Of a stretch of 35,381 nucleotides of DNA, positions 24,211 to 31,850 are shown one piece after another (the stretch's first letter is position 1; each line of letters opens with the position of its first letter). The translations under genes were made by a program, and so were the position numbers. The stretch is from an uncultured Clostridia bacterium (GTDB lineage Bacteria; Bacillota; Clostridia; Oscillospirales; Ruminococcaceae), in NCBI GenBank assembly GCA_946545645.1, contig CAMNNQ010000112.1, positions 1-35,381 on the forward strand. Direction: 5' to 3'. The notes below the pieces were generated by a model, which saw only the letters and a list, made by a program, of their open reading frames with translations, did no database searches and was not told the DNA's origin.

Positions 24211-24256
24211 ATAAGGTATTTCATTTACACTGCAAATACAATATAATGTATTCGGA
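24211..24256 (+). repeat. Palindromic intergenic element, copy C (tsaD-polA)
   Basis: This copy starts ATAAGGTATTT (24211-24221), continues with GCAAATACAATAT (24232-24244) and ends in GTATTCGGAG, whose last bases belong to the polA ribosome binding site. Upstream bases make ATACCGTATAAGGTAT (24204-24219), a palindrome with one mismatched pair. AATAC (24235-24239) and GTATT (24248-24252) can form a small hairpin just before the ribosome binding site. Unlike A and B, it does not supply the upstream stop codon. Confidence 0.82.
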
Positions 24257-24264
24257 GGTGCAGT

Positions 24265-26808
24265 ATGAAACTGCTTGCGATAGACGGAAACAGTATAATG
24301 AACCGTGCATTTTACGGTATAAAGGGGCTTACCAATTCAAAGGGTATCCCTACCAATGCCATAACCGGATTTATGAATATCTATCTTAAAGAGATATCTG
24401 AAGTCGGGGCGGATTGTGTCGCTGTCGCTTTTGATATGCGTGCTCCGACTTTCCGGCACAAGTTCAGCAAGGAATACAAGGCTAACCGAAAAGGTATGCC
24501 GGATGAGCTGGCTGTACAGATGCCGCTGATAAAGAAGCTGCTTACTCTGCTGGGTATCAGGCTGGTTGAGTGCGAGGGCTATGAGGCGGACGACATTCTG
24601 GGGACTCTTTCCAGAGCTGCTGCCGAGACAGGGAACGAGTGCTGTATCCTTACGGGGGACCGCGACAGTCTGCAGCTTGTGAACGGTTCTGTAACTGTCC
24701 GCCTTGCGGGGACAAAGGAGACCAAGGTCTACACTCCCGATCGTATCCGCGAGGAATACGGGGTCGAGCCCCGCAGCCTTATCGAAGTAAAGGCGCTTAT
24801 GGGAGACAGCTCGGATAATTACCCGGGAGTCAAGGGCATAGGCGAAAAAACAGCGCTGGCACTTATCCAGGAGTGCGGCAGCGTTGATGAACTGTACAAA
24901 AGATTGGACAGCTTGAAGCTGACTCCGACAAACCGCGCCAAGCTGGAAGCAGGTCATCAGGATGCGCTGGACAGCAGGTTCCTGGCGGAGATCTGTCTTA
25001 CTGCACCCATTGATACAGAGATCGGTGACTATAAGCTGATGCAGCCGGATACCGACGAAGTCAAGAAATTCCTGGTAGAGCTTGAGATGCTGAAGCTGCT
25101 GGACAGATTGCAGCTCGGCAGCGTATCTGTTTCGGATGCTGCGCCGGAGAAGAAGGCCAGGCTCTCCGATCTGCCGGGCTTCACCCTTTCGGAGCTGACA
25201 GAAGACGTCATCAGCGATCATTCCGGCGATGAGAGCGCTTTCGTATATGCAGACGGCAAGCTGGCGGCAGTCTACGGGCAGGAGATCTTTTACTGCGTAT
25301 CGCCTGAACTGGCTGTCAGGTATTTTGCGACTTCCGGCGGAAAGGTCTGCTTCGAGGCCAAGGCTGCACACAAGGCTGCCATGCTGGCAGGAAGCGAGCT
25401 GAGGGGGCTGCGTTTTGCCTGCGATCTTGCGGGATATCTGCTGAATTCCCAGACCAGCGAGTATAATGTCGAGAGCCTTGCGCTGACCTATAATGTCATC
25501 TACCGCGAGGATGCCGGAGAATACGCTGATGCAGCTACTGTTCCCGCGCTTTCCCAAAGGCTCATCTCCCAGTTGGAAACAGACGGCATGACCAAGCTCT
25601 ATGAAGAGATCGAGCTGCCGCTCTGCGAGGTCCTGGCTTCTATGGAAGTATACGGGGTTCGGGCAGATGCAGAGGGTATCAAGGAATTCGGGAAAGGCCT
25701 TGAAGGGGATATCTCCGCGCTTGAGCAGCAGATCTATTCTGCTGCGGGCAGGGAGTTCAATATTCTCTCGCCGAAGCAGTTGGGTGTCGTGTTGTTTGAA
25801 GAGCTGGGCCTGCCCTGCAAGAAAAAGACTAAATCGGGCTATTCCACCAACGCCGAGGTGCTGGAGGAGCTCTCCGGTAAGCATCCGATAGTTCCGATGA
25901 TATTGGAATACAGGACGCTCACCAAGCTGCGCTCGACCTATGTCGAAGGGCTGCTGAAAGAGATCGGGCCGGATGGAAGAGTACACAGTGTCTTCAAGCA
26001 GACAGAGACAAGGACCGGGCGTATCTCATCCGCAGAGCCGAATATGCAGAACATCCCCGTCCGCAAGGAGCTGGGGAGAAATATGAGAAAATTCTTTATC
26101 GCTGACGAAGGCTGTACCCTCGTTGATGCCGATTACAGCCAGATTGAGCTGAGAGTCCTGGCCTCTGTCTGCGGAGACGAGAATATGCAGGCTGCTTTCC
26201 TTGAAGGCAGGGATATACATCTCTCCACAGCCGCCCAGGTGTTCGGGCTGCCTGAGGATTTTGTCTCGCCGGAGATGAGATCGGCGGCTAAGGCGGTAAA
26301 CTTCGGTATCATATACGGTATAGGGGCATTCTCGCTCTCGAAGGATATAGGAGTATCTCTCAAAGAGGCGAAGCAGTATATCGAGAACTATCTTGCCAAC
26401 TATCCGAAAGTGTCCGAATTTATGGACAAGACGGTTTCAGACGGCATGAAGAACGGGTATGTTACGACTATATTCGGGCGCCGCAGGATGATCCCGGAGC
26501 TGACCTCGTCCAATAAGGTCCTGCAGGCCTTCGGCAAGCGTGCCGCTATGAACGCCCCTATCCAGGGAGCGGCGGCAGATATAATCAAGCTTGCTATGGT
26601 CGCGGTCTACCGCAGGCTGAAAAAAGAGAAGCTGGATGCCAGACTCATACTTCAGGTACACGATGAACTTATCATCGAAGCAAAGGAAGAGCTGGCCGGG
26701 AAGGTGGAGGCTCTGCTGAAGGAAGAAATGGAGAGCGCTGTCAGCCTCGCTGTCCCCATGACAGTTGATGTCCATTCCGGCAGGAGCTGGTATATCGCAA
26801 AGGGATGA
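24265..26808 (+). CDS. polA: DNA polymerase I
   Basis: PolA fills gaps and removes primers during lagging-strand synthesis and repair. The 847-residue protein has the 5'-3' exonuclease domain at about 1-290 (AIDGNSIMNRAFYG, GYEADDILG, GDSSDNYPGVKGIGEKTA). The middle region (about 310-470) corresponds to the 3'-5' exonuclease domain but lacks the usual catalytic DxE and other acidic residues, so proofreading is presumably lost, as in many Firmicutes. The polymerase domain follows: TGRISSAEPNMQNIP, catalytic Asp621 in DADYSQIELR, AAKAVNFGIIYG, and Asp800 in QVHDELI. GGAGGTG precedes the ATG. Repeat element copy C lies directly upstream. Confidence 0.97.
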   Translation: MKLLAIDGNSIMNRAFYGIKGLTNSKGIPTNAITGFMNIYLKEISEVGADCVAVAFDMRAPTFRHKFSKEYKANRKGMPDELAVQMPLIKKLLTLLGIRLVECEGYEADDILGTLSRAAAETGNECCILTGDRDSLQLVNGSVTVRLAGTKETKVYTPDRIREEYGVEPRSLIEVKALMGDSSDNYPGVKGIGEKTALALIQECGSVDELYKRLDSLKLTPTNRAKLEAGHQDALDSRFLAEICLTAPIDTEIGDYKLMQPDTDEVKKFLVELEMLKLLDRLQLGSVSVSDAAPEKKARLSDLPGFTLSELTEDVISDHSGDESAFVYADGKLAAVYGQEIFYCVSPELAVRYFATSGGKVCFEAKAAHKAAMLAGSELRGLRFACDLAGYLLNSQTSEYNVESLALTYNVIYREDAGEYADAATVPALSQRLISQLETDGMTKLYEEIELPLCEVLASMEVYGVRADAEGIKEFGKGLEGDISALEQQIYSAAGREFNILSPKQLGVVLFEELGLPCKKKTKSGYSTNAEVLEELSGKHPIVPMILEYRTLTKLRSTYVEGLLKEIGPDGRVHSVFKQTETRTGRISSAEPNMQNIPVRKELGRNMRKFFIADEGCTLVDADYSQIELRVLASVCGDENMQAAFLEGRDIHLSTAAQVFGLPEDFVSPEMRSAAKAVNFGIIYGIGAFSLSKDIGVSLKEAKQYIENYLANYPKVSEFMDKTVSDGMKNGYVTTIFGRRRMIPELTSSNKVLQAFGKRAAMNAPIQGAAADIIKLAMVAVYRRLKKEKLDARLILQVHDELIIEAKEELAGKVEALLKEEMESAVSLAVPMTVDVHSGRSWYIAKG

Positions 26809-26819
26809 GAGGAAAAAAT

Positions 26820-27116
26820 ATGAGCATCACACTTAATGTTGTTTACAAGGGCGAAGGAAGCTCGGCCAAAGCCTTTGCAGAGGAAATGGAGAAAAGCGGT
26901 ACTGCCGGTGAAGTTCGCAGGGAGGACGGCTGCATCGAGTATGCTTACTTCCTGCCGCTTTCGGATGACGGCTGTGTCCTGCTCCTGGAGCGCTGGAGAG
27001 ATCAGGCTGCCATAGATGCACACAAGAGCTCCCCGGCAATGAAAAAGATCGCCGGGCTGAAAGAAAGGTTCGGGGTCTCGACAGAGATCAGGAAATATCA
27101 CTGCTGTGAGGGCTGA
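26820..27116 (+). CDS. Antibiotic biosynthesis monooxygenase (ABM) domain protein
   Basis: This 98-residue protein is a small ferredoxin-like ABM domain, the type found in YgiN quinol monooxygenase and similar cofactor-free oxygenases. Typical features are EVRREDGCIEYAYFLPLSD near the middle and LLLERWRDQAAIDAHKSSPAMKKI. In an anaerobe its role may be in stress or quinone handling, but this is speculative. The ATG at 26820 follows GAGGAAAA; an in-frame ATG at 26805 overlaps the polA stop but lacks a ribosome binding site. It is cotranscribed with polA. Confidence 0.8.
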   Translation: MSITLNVVYKGEGSSAKAFAEEMEKSGTAGEVRREDGCIEYAYFLPLSDDGCVLLLERWRDQAAIDAHKSSPAMKKIAGLKERFGVSTEIRKYHCCEG

Positions 27117-27148
27117 GTATATTTCTGCGGAAGGAGAGTGCAGAGGGC

Positions 27149-28138
27149 TTGAGGAAGAGAGTTTTTGATATAATACAGATCGGCTATAAAGGAGACCTTC
27201 CCAGCCGGGCGTTCGATATTTTCATTTCTGTCGTCATAGTGATGAATATCCTTGCGATGACGCTGGAGACCTTTGATACTCTGTCGCCTGCTTCCGGAGT
27301 GTTCAAATGGATAGAGATAATCACAGTCGCGGTTTTCTGTATCGAATACATACTCAGGCTCTGGACAGCCGATTTTCTTTACCCCAAAAGCGGAAAGCTG
27401 ATGTCGAGAGTCCGGTTTCTTTTCTCTTATGACGGGATCATTGATCTGCTGACGATACTGCCATTCTATTTCCTTTCGGGCTTTATCGTTTTCAGGATGC
27501 TCCGTGTCGTCAGGATCTTCAGGCTTTTTTCGATCAACTCCCAGTATGATTCCTTCAATGTCATAACCGCCGTTCTGAGAGAGAAGCGCAATCAGATAAT
27601 CTCTTCGGTGTTTATAGTCCTGATCCTTATGCTGGCTTCTTCGATAGGGATGTATTCCGCCGAGCACGCTGCCCAGCCGGAAGCCTTTGAGAACGCCTTT
27701 TCAGGGATATGGTGGAGCATATCGACACTTATGACAGTTGGCTACGGCGATATCTACCCCATAACTGTAGTGGGAAAGATAATGGCGATATTTACGGCTT
27801 TCCTCGGAGTCGGAGTAGTCGCTATACCGACAGGTATCATTTCTGCCGGCTTCGTTGAGCAATATAAGAAAGATGAACATTCCGATACAGTTTATCACGA
27901 TGTCAACAACATCGGTGAGATCCTGGCCGACAAAGACAGCAGCTTCGTCGGGATGACCATCGGAGAACTGACAAGAACCTTCGGGATGCGGGTATTCGTC
28001 CTGATACGCGGAGATCTTGCCGTTATTGCTTCGGAGAACGTTAAGATCTGCGAGGGCGACATCCTTGTTGTCGAGAATGAAAGATTCATAAACAAAAGGA
28101 AAAAGAGGAAACATAAGGAAGCGGCTCCTTCTGAATGA
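27149..28138 (+). CDS. Voltage-gated K+ channel-like protein
   Basis: The 329-residue protein has the six-helix Kv layout: S1 at about 27-47, S2 at about 57-72, S3 near 100-118, and an S4 with regularly spaced arginines (FRMLRVVRIFRLF). S5 and the pore follow, with selectivity filter TVGYGD (residues 196-201), then S6 (IFTAFLGVGVVAIPTGIISAGF). A cytoplasmic C-terminal domain of about 90 residues (GMTIGELTRTFGMRVFVLIRGD) resembles the RCK_C/TrkA-C ligand-binding fold, suggesting gating by a small ligand. The tail is very basic. The start is TTG at 27149 with AAGGAGAG upstream; no in-frame ATG fits. It ends the long same-strand block. Confidence 0.9.
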   Translation: MRKRVFDIIQIGYKGDLPSRAFDIFISVVIVMNILAMTLETFDTLSPASGVFKWIEIITVAVFCIEYILRLWTADFLYPKSGKLMSRVRFLFSYDGIIDLLTILPFYFLSGFIVFRMLRVVRIFRLFSINSQYDSFNVITAVLREKRNQIISSVFIVLILMLASSIGMYSAEHAAQPEAFENAFSGIWWSISTLMTVGYGDIYPITVVGKIMAIFTAFLGVGVVAIPTGIISAGFVEQYKKDEHSDTVYHDVNNIGEILADKDSSFVGMTIGELTRTFGMRVFVLIRGDLAVIASENVKICEGDILVVENERFINKRKKRKHKEAAPSE

Positions 28139-28232
28139 TATGTCAGCAGGCTGACCGGTGCTGCCGCTTCGACGCTGTTTTACGGTATATGCGGAGGAAA
28201 ATCCGCTAAATTTCCGACTATAGCCCTGACAA

Positions 28233-28250
28233 TGCCTTGATTCAAAGGCA
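28233..28250 (+). other. Short inverted repeat upstream of the receiver gene
   Basis: TGCCTT (28233-28238) and AAGGCA (28245-28250) are a perfect inverted repeat with a 6-base centre, just ahead of the direct repeats and promoter. It may be a protein-binding site. The rest of the 28139-28250 gap shows no clear feature or T-rich terminator for the K+ channel gene. Confidence 0.35.
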
Positions 28251-28251
28251 C

Positions 28252-28297
28252 GTTCATAGTTTGTTCATTGACTTTTTTGGCATCGGTATGCTAAATT
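28252..28297 (+). promoter_or_regulatory. Promoter with tandem direct repeats, receiver gene
   Basis: TTGACT (28268-28273) and TAAATT (28292-28297) are 18 bases apart, and the -10 has a TGC extension. Directly upstream, GTTCAT occurs twice (28252-28257 and 28263-28268) with an 11-base period, one helical turn, touching the -35. This is the layout of an activator binding in tandem. Confidence 0.6.
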
Positions 28298-28309
28298 CAA
28301 ATTAAGCAA

Positions 28310-28355
28310 TGAGGCTGACCTACCGTGAAAGCGGCAGGACAGCCTCAATTTTTTT
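28310..28355 (+). terminator. Terminator hairpin in the leader of the receiver gene
   Basis: TGAGGCTG (28310-28317) pairs perfectly with CAGCCTCA (28340-28347). The stem continues inward through CCT/AGG and CCG/CGG with single mismatches, and seven Ts follow (28349-28355). It lies about 10 bases after the promoter and 15 before the start codon. It is either an attenuator for the receiver gene or the terminator of the upstream block. Confidence 0.8.
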
Positions 28356-28369
28356 AGGCGGTGAACGGG

Positions 28370-29002
28370 ATGCTCTACAGAGTTCTGGTGGTGGACAATT
28401 CAAATCACGATCTCAGACATTACAGTATGATGCCCGTATTCGGAGAGTGCGGTTTTGAGATATCCGGGCATACCGCTGACCTTGGAGCAGCCGTATCCTC
28501 AGCGCTCCGGAGAGAATATGATGTTCTGCTCTGTATCAACCGTCCCGCTGCCGTTATAGCTACCGATCTGCTGAAGCGGGCTGCAAAGGCTAAGCTCCAG
28601 GCGCCGGTGATAATCCTGAGCAAGGCCAATGCGGCTAACGATATGCGAGATTGCTTTTTGCTGGGAGCTGTCGATTATCTTACGGAGCCTGTTCTTGAGG
28701 ACGATGTCCGGGCGGCGCTGCTGAGGGCTGTCAAGGCGATCGGGCGGAACATAACCTCCGCAGAGTTCGACAGGGCCATGAAGGATGCTTCTGAGCTCAT
28801 CCCTCCCGACAGCAAAAACGGCAGCTTTACTGAGAAGCTCCGGGAGCGTCTTAAAAAGATACAGGGCGGCGCTCTGACCGTTGAAGAGGTTGCCAGATTA
28901 GGACACGAAAAGGTTTCTACTACTTGGGATATTTACGGACACCTATATCCTAATTCCCAGCAGGAGGCTGTTGCAAAGATGGATAGTTGCATAAAAATAT
29001 AG
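28370..29002 (+). pseudogene. Degenerate receiver-domain protein fused to a tyrosine recombinase tail
   Basis: Residues 1-125 form a CheY-like receiver fold (YRVLVVDNSNHD, then VIILSKANAANDMRD, then GAVDYLTEPV). Key residues are lost: the phosphoacceptor Asp is Cys55 and the conserved Lys is Glu106, so ordinary phosphorylation is unlikely. Residues 150-175 look like the start of an output helix region (FTEKLRERLKKIQGGALTVEEVA). From about residue 176 the sequence changes abruptly to the end of a phage-type integrase, LGHEKVSTTWDIYGHLYPN, with Tyr189 at the catalytic tyrosine position. Codon use shifts there too (TTA, CTA, ACT). The gene therefore looks broken by recombination, though the frame is open. 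The ATG at 28370 follows GGCGGTGA; a GTG at 28361 is an alternative. Confidence 0.8.
28892..29002 (+). mobile_element. Remnant of a tyrosine recombinase (integrase) C-terminus
   Basis: These last 35 or so codons encode the integrase motif LGHEKVSTTWDIYGHLYP with the nucleophilic tyrosine, followed by QQEAVAKMD. No other recombinase motif (Arg-Lys-HxxR) is present in the window. The remnant ends 106 bases from the guaA stop codon, where islands are known to insert. Confidence 0.78.
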
Positions 29003-29032
29003 CACCCCAGCTATATTAGCAGAGGTGCTATA
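28993..29032 (-). terminator. Terminator of guaA
   Basis: TATAGCACC (28998-29006) and GGTGCTATA (29024-29032) form a perfect 9-base stem. On the minus strand it is followed by TTTTT (28993-28997), so it terminates guaA. It overlaps the stop codon of the integrase remnant. Confidence 0.8.
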
Positions 29033-29108
29033 GAGTATTATCTTGTTACGATTGTGTTACGGCATTATCGAAAAAGTGCGTAAAATGGGGATAAAATGAA
29101 CATAGTCC

Positions 29109-30089
29109 TTATTCCCACTCTATCGTCCCGCTGGGCTTGGGAGTAAGGTCGAACAGAACGCGGTTGACATTCTCGACCTCATGGGTGATACGGTCGGTGA
29201 TGTGCTGGAGAAGCTCGAAGGGAACATTCTCTACTGTTGCAGTCATAGCGTCCTTGGTGTTGACAGCGCGGATGATGACAGGGTAAGCAAAGGTGCGCTT
29301 GCCGTCCTTTACGCCTACAGACCTGAAATCGGGGATAGCTGTGAAATACTGCCATACCTTGCCCTCAAGACCGTTCTTTGCGAACTCTTCGCGGAGGATA
29401 GCGTCACTCTCGCGTACAGCTTCAAGACGGTCGCGGGTGATGGCGCCGAGGCAGCGCACGCCCAGGCCGGGGCCGGGGAAGGGCTGACGGTATACCATAT
29501 TGTCAGGCAGGCCCAGCGCTTTGCCGACTACTCTTACTTCGTCCTTGAAGAGCAGCTTTACAGGCTCTACGAGCTCAAATTTCAGATCTTCCGGGAGACC
29601 GCCGACATTGTGATGCGCCTTTACACCGTCGCTCTCGATGATGTCCGGGTAGATGGTCCCCTGAGCAAGGAATTCGATGCCGTCCTGCTTTCTTGCCTCT
29701 TCTTCAAATACGCGGATAAATTCTGCGCCGATGATCTTCCTCTTCTTTTCCGGCTCGGCAACTCCTGCCAGCTTGTCGAGAAAACGGTCAACAGCGTCAA
29801 CATATACAAGATTGGCATCCATTTCATCGCGGAACACCTTGATAACCTGCTCGGGCTCGCCCTTGCGGAGAAGTCCGTGATTTACGTGTACGCATACAAG
29901 CTGCTTGCCGACAGCCTTGATGAGCAGCGCCGCAACTACCGAGCTGTCAACTCCTCCTGAGAGAGCCAGCAGAACTTTTTTGCTCCCGATCTGTGCGCGG
30001 AGCTCCTTGATCTGATCTTCGATAAAGGCATTTGCAAGCGCTTCGGTAGTGATCCTTTCCATGCTTTCGGGTCTGACATTTGAACTCAT
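29109..30089 (-). CDS. guaA: GMP synthase, ATP-pyrophosphatase subunit without amidotransferase domain
   Basis: GMP synthase converts XMP to GMP with ATP and ammonia. This 326-residue protein has only the synthetase part: the P loop LALSGGVDSSVVAALL at about 40-55, HVNHGLLRKGE, LAQGTIYPDIIES, YRQPFPGPGLGVRCLG, and the C-terminal dimerisation domain ending KPSGTIEWE. The N-terminal class I glutamine amidotransferase domain (about 190 residues) of standard GuaA is missing. A promoter and ribosome binding site directly precede this start, so it is not simply cut off by annotation. The ammonia must come from a separate subunit or free ammonium. The start at 30089 follows GGAGGATCAAT. Its 3' end faces the integrase remnant. 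Confidence 0.95.
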   Translation of the reverse strand: MSSNVRPESMERITTEALANAFIEDQIKELRAQIGSKKVLLALSGGVDSSVVAALLIKAVGKQLVCVHVNHGLLRKGEPEQVIKVFRDEMDANLVYVDAVDRFLDKLAGVAEPEKKRKIIGAEFIRVFEEEARKQDGIEFLAQGTIYPDIIESDGVKAHHNVGGLPEDLKFELVEPVKLLFKDEVRVVGKALGLPDNMVYRQPFPGPGLGVRCLGAITRDRLEAVRESDAILREEFAKNGLEGKVWQYFTAIPDFRSVGVKDGKRTFAYPVIIRAVNTKDAMTATVENVPFELLQHITDRITHEVENVNRVLFDLTPKPSGTIEWE

Positions 30090-30166
30090 ATTGATCCTCC
30101 ATTTCTCCGTCAGCCGCATTTTGCGGCCTGTTCTGACTTCTTTGCAGCGAAGTCCTTTACCAGGTA

Positions 30167-30195
30167 ATTATATCACAAGAAGGCCTTTTTGTCAA
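30167..30195 (-). promoter_or_regulatory. guaA promoter
   Basis: On the minus strand TTGACA (30190-30195) and TATAAT (30167-30172) are 17 bases apart, and the -10 has a TGTGA extension. The leader of about 70 bases can form two small hairpins (GACTTC/GAAGTC and GCCGC/GCGGC). No purine riboswitch is recognised. Confidence 0.9.
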
Positions 30196-30267
30196 TCGGA
30201 AGAGCATAAAACCGGGAGCGCTGAGCCCGCAAAAACTGTGCAAAACTGCGAAGTTGTAAAAAAATGC

Positions 30268-30296
30268 TTGATTTATACCGGGCTCTGTGATATAAT
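30268..30296 (+). promoter_or_regulatory. Promoter of the second DHHW lipoprotein gene
   Basis: TTGATT (30268-30273), a 17-base spacer and TATAAT (30291-30296) preceded by TGTGA. It is divergent from the guaA promoter about 75 bases away. Confidence 0.82.
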
Positions 30297-30374
30297 ACAC
30301 TTTGTATGAGTGTGAACAAGAGCTGCATTCGCCGTGTTCCCGGCGGTGCTGACAAAGAAAGACAGAGGGATAAT

Positions 30375-31721
30375 ATGATAAGAAAGAAAAGGTTATCCGC
30401 CCTGTGCGCGGCGATCATGATCTGTGTATCAATGGCTGCCGCAGGCTGCGGTAATACGATCGAGAACAGCAATACGCCCAAGGATGTGTCCTCGGCCACT
30501 GTTTCCGAAACGACTGCTGCTGCGGAAACTACAGCTCCCGGGACATCGCCTGCAACTACTGCGGCTCCCGAGACTTCCGAGTCTGCAACAGAAACAACAA
30601 CAAAGGAAACTGCCGAAGCTACTACCACAACAACTACTCCGGCAACGACTACTACTCCCGCGACTACCACGACTCCGGCGCCGACAACAACTACTCCCGC
30701 GCCGACTACCACTACTCCCGCACCTGTGACTACAACAGTCCTCCCTGTGCAGACAACAAAGCCCAAGCCGGCTACGACTCTGCCGGAGATAGATGTCTCC
30801 AAGCTGGGAGTTCAGCCTGAGACAGGTACTTATGTCAATAATATCCTCGTCGGAGATATAAATCTCGGCGCAAGGATAAGAGTCCTTTTCCCCTTCGGGG
30901 GAGCTTATTCCGTCGGCGCTGATTTTGCCAGAATGGCTGATGAGTATCAGACAAAGCTGGGCGGCGGCGTAAGAGTCTATACTATGGGCATTCCTCTTGC
31001 AGCAGCCTTCTATATGCCCAAGGGCTATGAGAATACCTATACCGAGGAGCACGGCTGTATCCTCAATATCGGCAACAACCTGAAGAGTGCCACCAATATC
31101 GACACCTATGCGGCGCTCTATCCTCATATCGCTGAATATATCTATTCGCGTACCGATCACCACTGGCAGCCTCTGGGCGCCTACTATGCGGCGCAGGCCT
31201 TCTGCGAAGAAGCCGGCGTGCCTTTCCCCGATCTCTCGGCTTATGAGAAAAAGGCGCAGCAGAATTTCGTAGGCTCCGGCCTCTATTATACCGGGCTCCA
31301 GCAGCTCAAGACCTACCCCGATACCTTTACATACTATAAGCCCAGAAACAGCTATACCGTTACCGACTATAACGTTTATTTCGGCAACGGCTATAAGTCC
31401 ACTCTCTTCTATGAGAACGCCGGTATGGGCTACTGCACGATCCTCGGCGGCGATATGAAAGTTACCGAGATCAATACCGATGTCAAGAACGGCAGAGTCC
31501 TGGTAATGATCAAGGACAGCTACGGCAACGCGCTGACACCTTTCTTCGTAAACGGCTTCCAGAAGGTCTATGTCATCGACTGCCGCAGGACTGACGGCTA
31601 CTTTATGCAGAACTACGGCTCCTTCTGCCGCAGCGTCGGCGCGACAGACGTCCTCTTTGCACTTTCGCTTTCAAGCTGCTATTCCAGCAGCCGTATAAAT
31701 GTGCTGAGGAACTACTTCTGA
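30375..31721 (+). CDS. DHHW family lipoprotein (AlgX/AlgJ-like) with Thr/Pro linker
   Basis: The 448-residue protein has a lipoprotein signal peptide with Cys25 in AAAGC. A linker of about 100 residues rich in Thr, Pro and Ala follows, then an extracellular domain. That domain has SRTDHHW (residues 258-264) and IKDSYGN with Ser382, the two halves of the SGNH-type site shared with the protein at 18927. It probably modifies surface polysaccharide acyl groups, but no MBOAT gene lies beside it, so it may work with the distant one. The start at 30375 follows AGAGGGATAAT; an in-frame ATG at 30306 would add 23 charged residues before the signal peptide. It is monocistronic. Confidence 0.88.
   Translation: MIRKKRLSALCAAIMICVSMAAAGCGNTIENSNTPKDVSSATVSETTAAAETTAPGTSPATTAAPETSESATETTTKETAEATTTTTTPATTTTPATTTTPAPTTTTPAPTTTTPAPVTTTVLPVQTTKPKPATTLPEIDVSKLGVQPETGTYVNNILVGDINLGARIRVLFPFGGAYSVGADFARMADEYQTKLGGGVRVYTMGIPLAAAFYMPKGYENTYTEEHGCILNIGNNLKSATNIDTYAALYPHIAEYIYSRTDHHWQPLGAYYAAQAFCEEAGVPFPDLSAYEKKAQQNFVGSGLYYTGLQQLKTYPDTFTYYKPRNSYTVTDYNVYFGNGYKSTLFYENAGMGYCTILGGDMKVTEINTDVKNGRVLVMIKDSYGNALTPFFVNGFQKVYVIDCRRTDGYFMQNYGSFCRSVGATDVLFALSLSSCYSSSRINVLRNYF
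30621..30735 (+). repeat. Tandem Thr/Pro coding repeats in the lipoprotein linker
   Basis: The DNA repeats units encoding TTTTP or TTTTPAP, built mostly from ACT/ACC/ACA and CCC/CCG codons. Such repeats can change length by slippage and form an extended, wall-spanning spacer, possibly O-glycosylated. Confidence 0.75.
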
Positions 31722-31757
31722 TCAACAGGCGCAGCGCCGGGCAAAAACAGATACGAC

Positions 31758-31804
31758 AAAAAACCGTATATCCCTGCCAAAAGAAAGGGGTATACGGTTT
31801 TTCT
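31758..31804. terminator. Bidirectional terminator between the DHHW lipoprotein and cotH genes
   Basis: AAAAAACCGTATA (31758-31770) pairs with TATACGGTTTTT (31791-31802). The stem extends through CCC/GGG past a bulged T, with T-runs on both strands. It serves both convergent transcripts. It resembles the adhE terminator in its CCGTATA/TATACGG stem. Confidence 0.88.
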
Positions 31805-31850
31805 TATCTTTGCTCGGCTGCGAGCAGCGCCTTTTCCTGATCCGGACCTT

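Noticed and set aside
24265-26808. Loss of 3'-5' exonuclease residues in PolA as a novelty
   Set aside because: Degenerate proofreading domains are usual in Firmicute DNA polymerase I.
28198-28283. Glutamine riboswitch-like CGTTCAT near the receiver gene
   Set aside because: Only the short CGTTCAT resembles it; the rest of the conserved glnA motif is absent, and the bases are better explained as direct repeats upstream of the promoter.
29041-29059. TGTTACG occurring twice beside the integrase remnant as recombinase arm sites
   Set aside because: Two 7-base repeats are too little evidence; they may be part of an old attachment region but cannot be called.
30090-30172. Purine riboswitch before guaA
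   Set aside because: The leader lacks the conserved purine aptamer core and has only two small hairpins.
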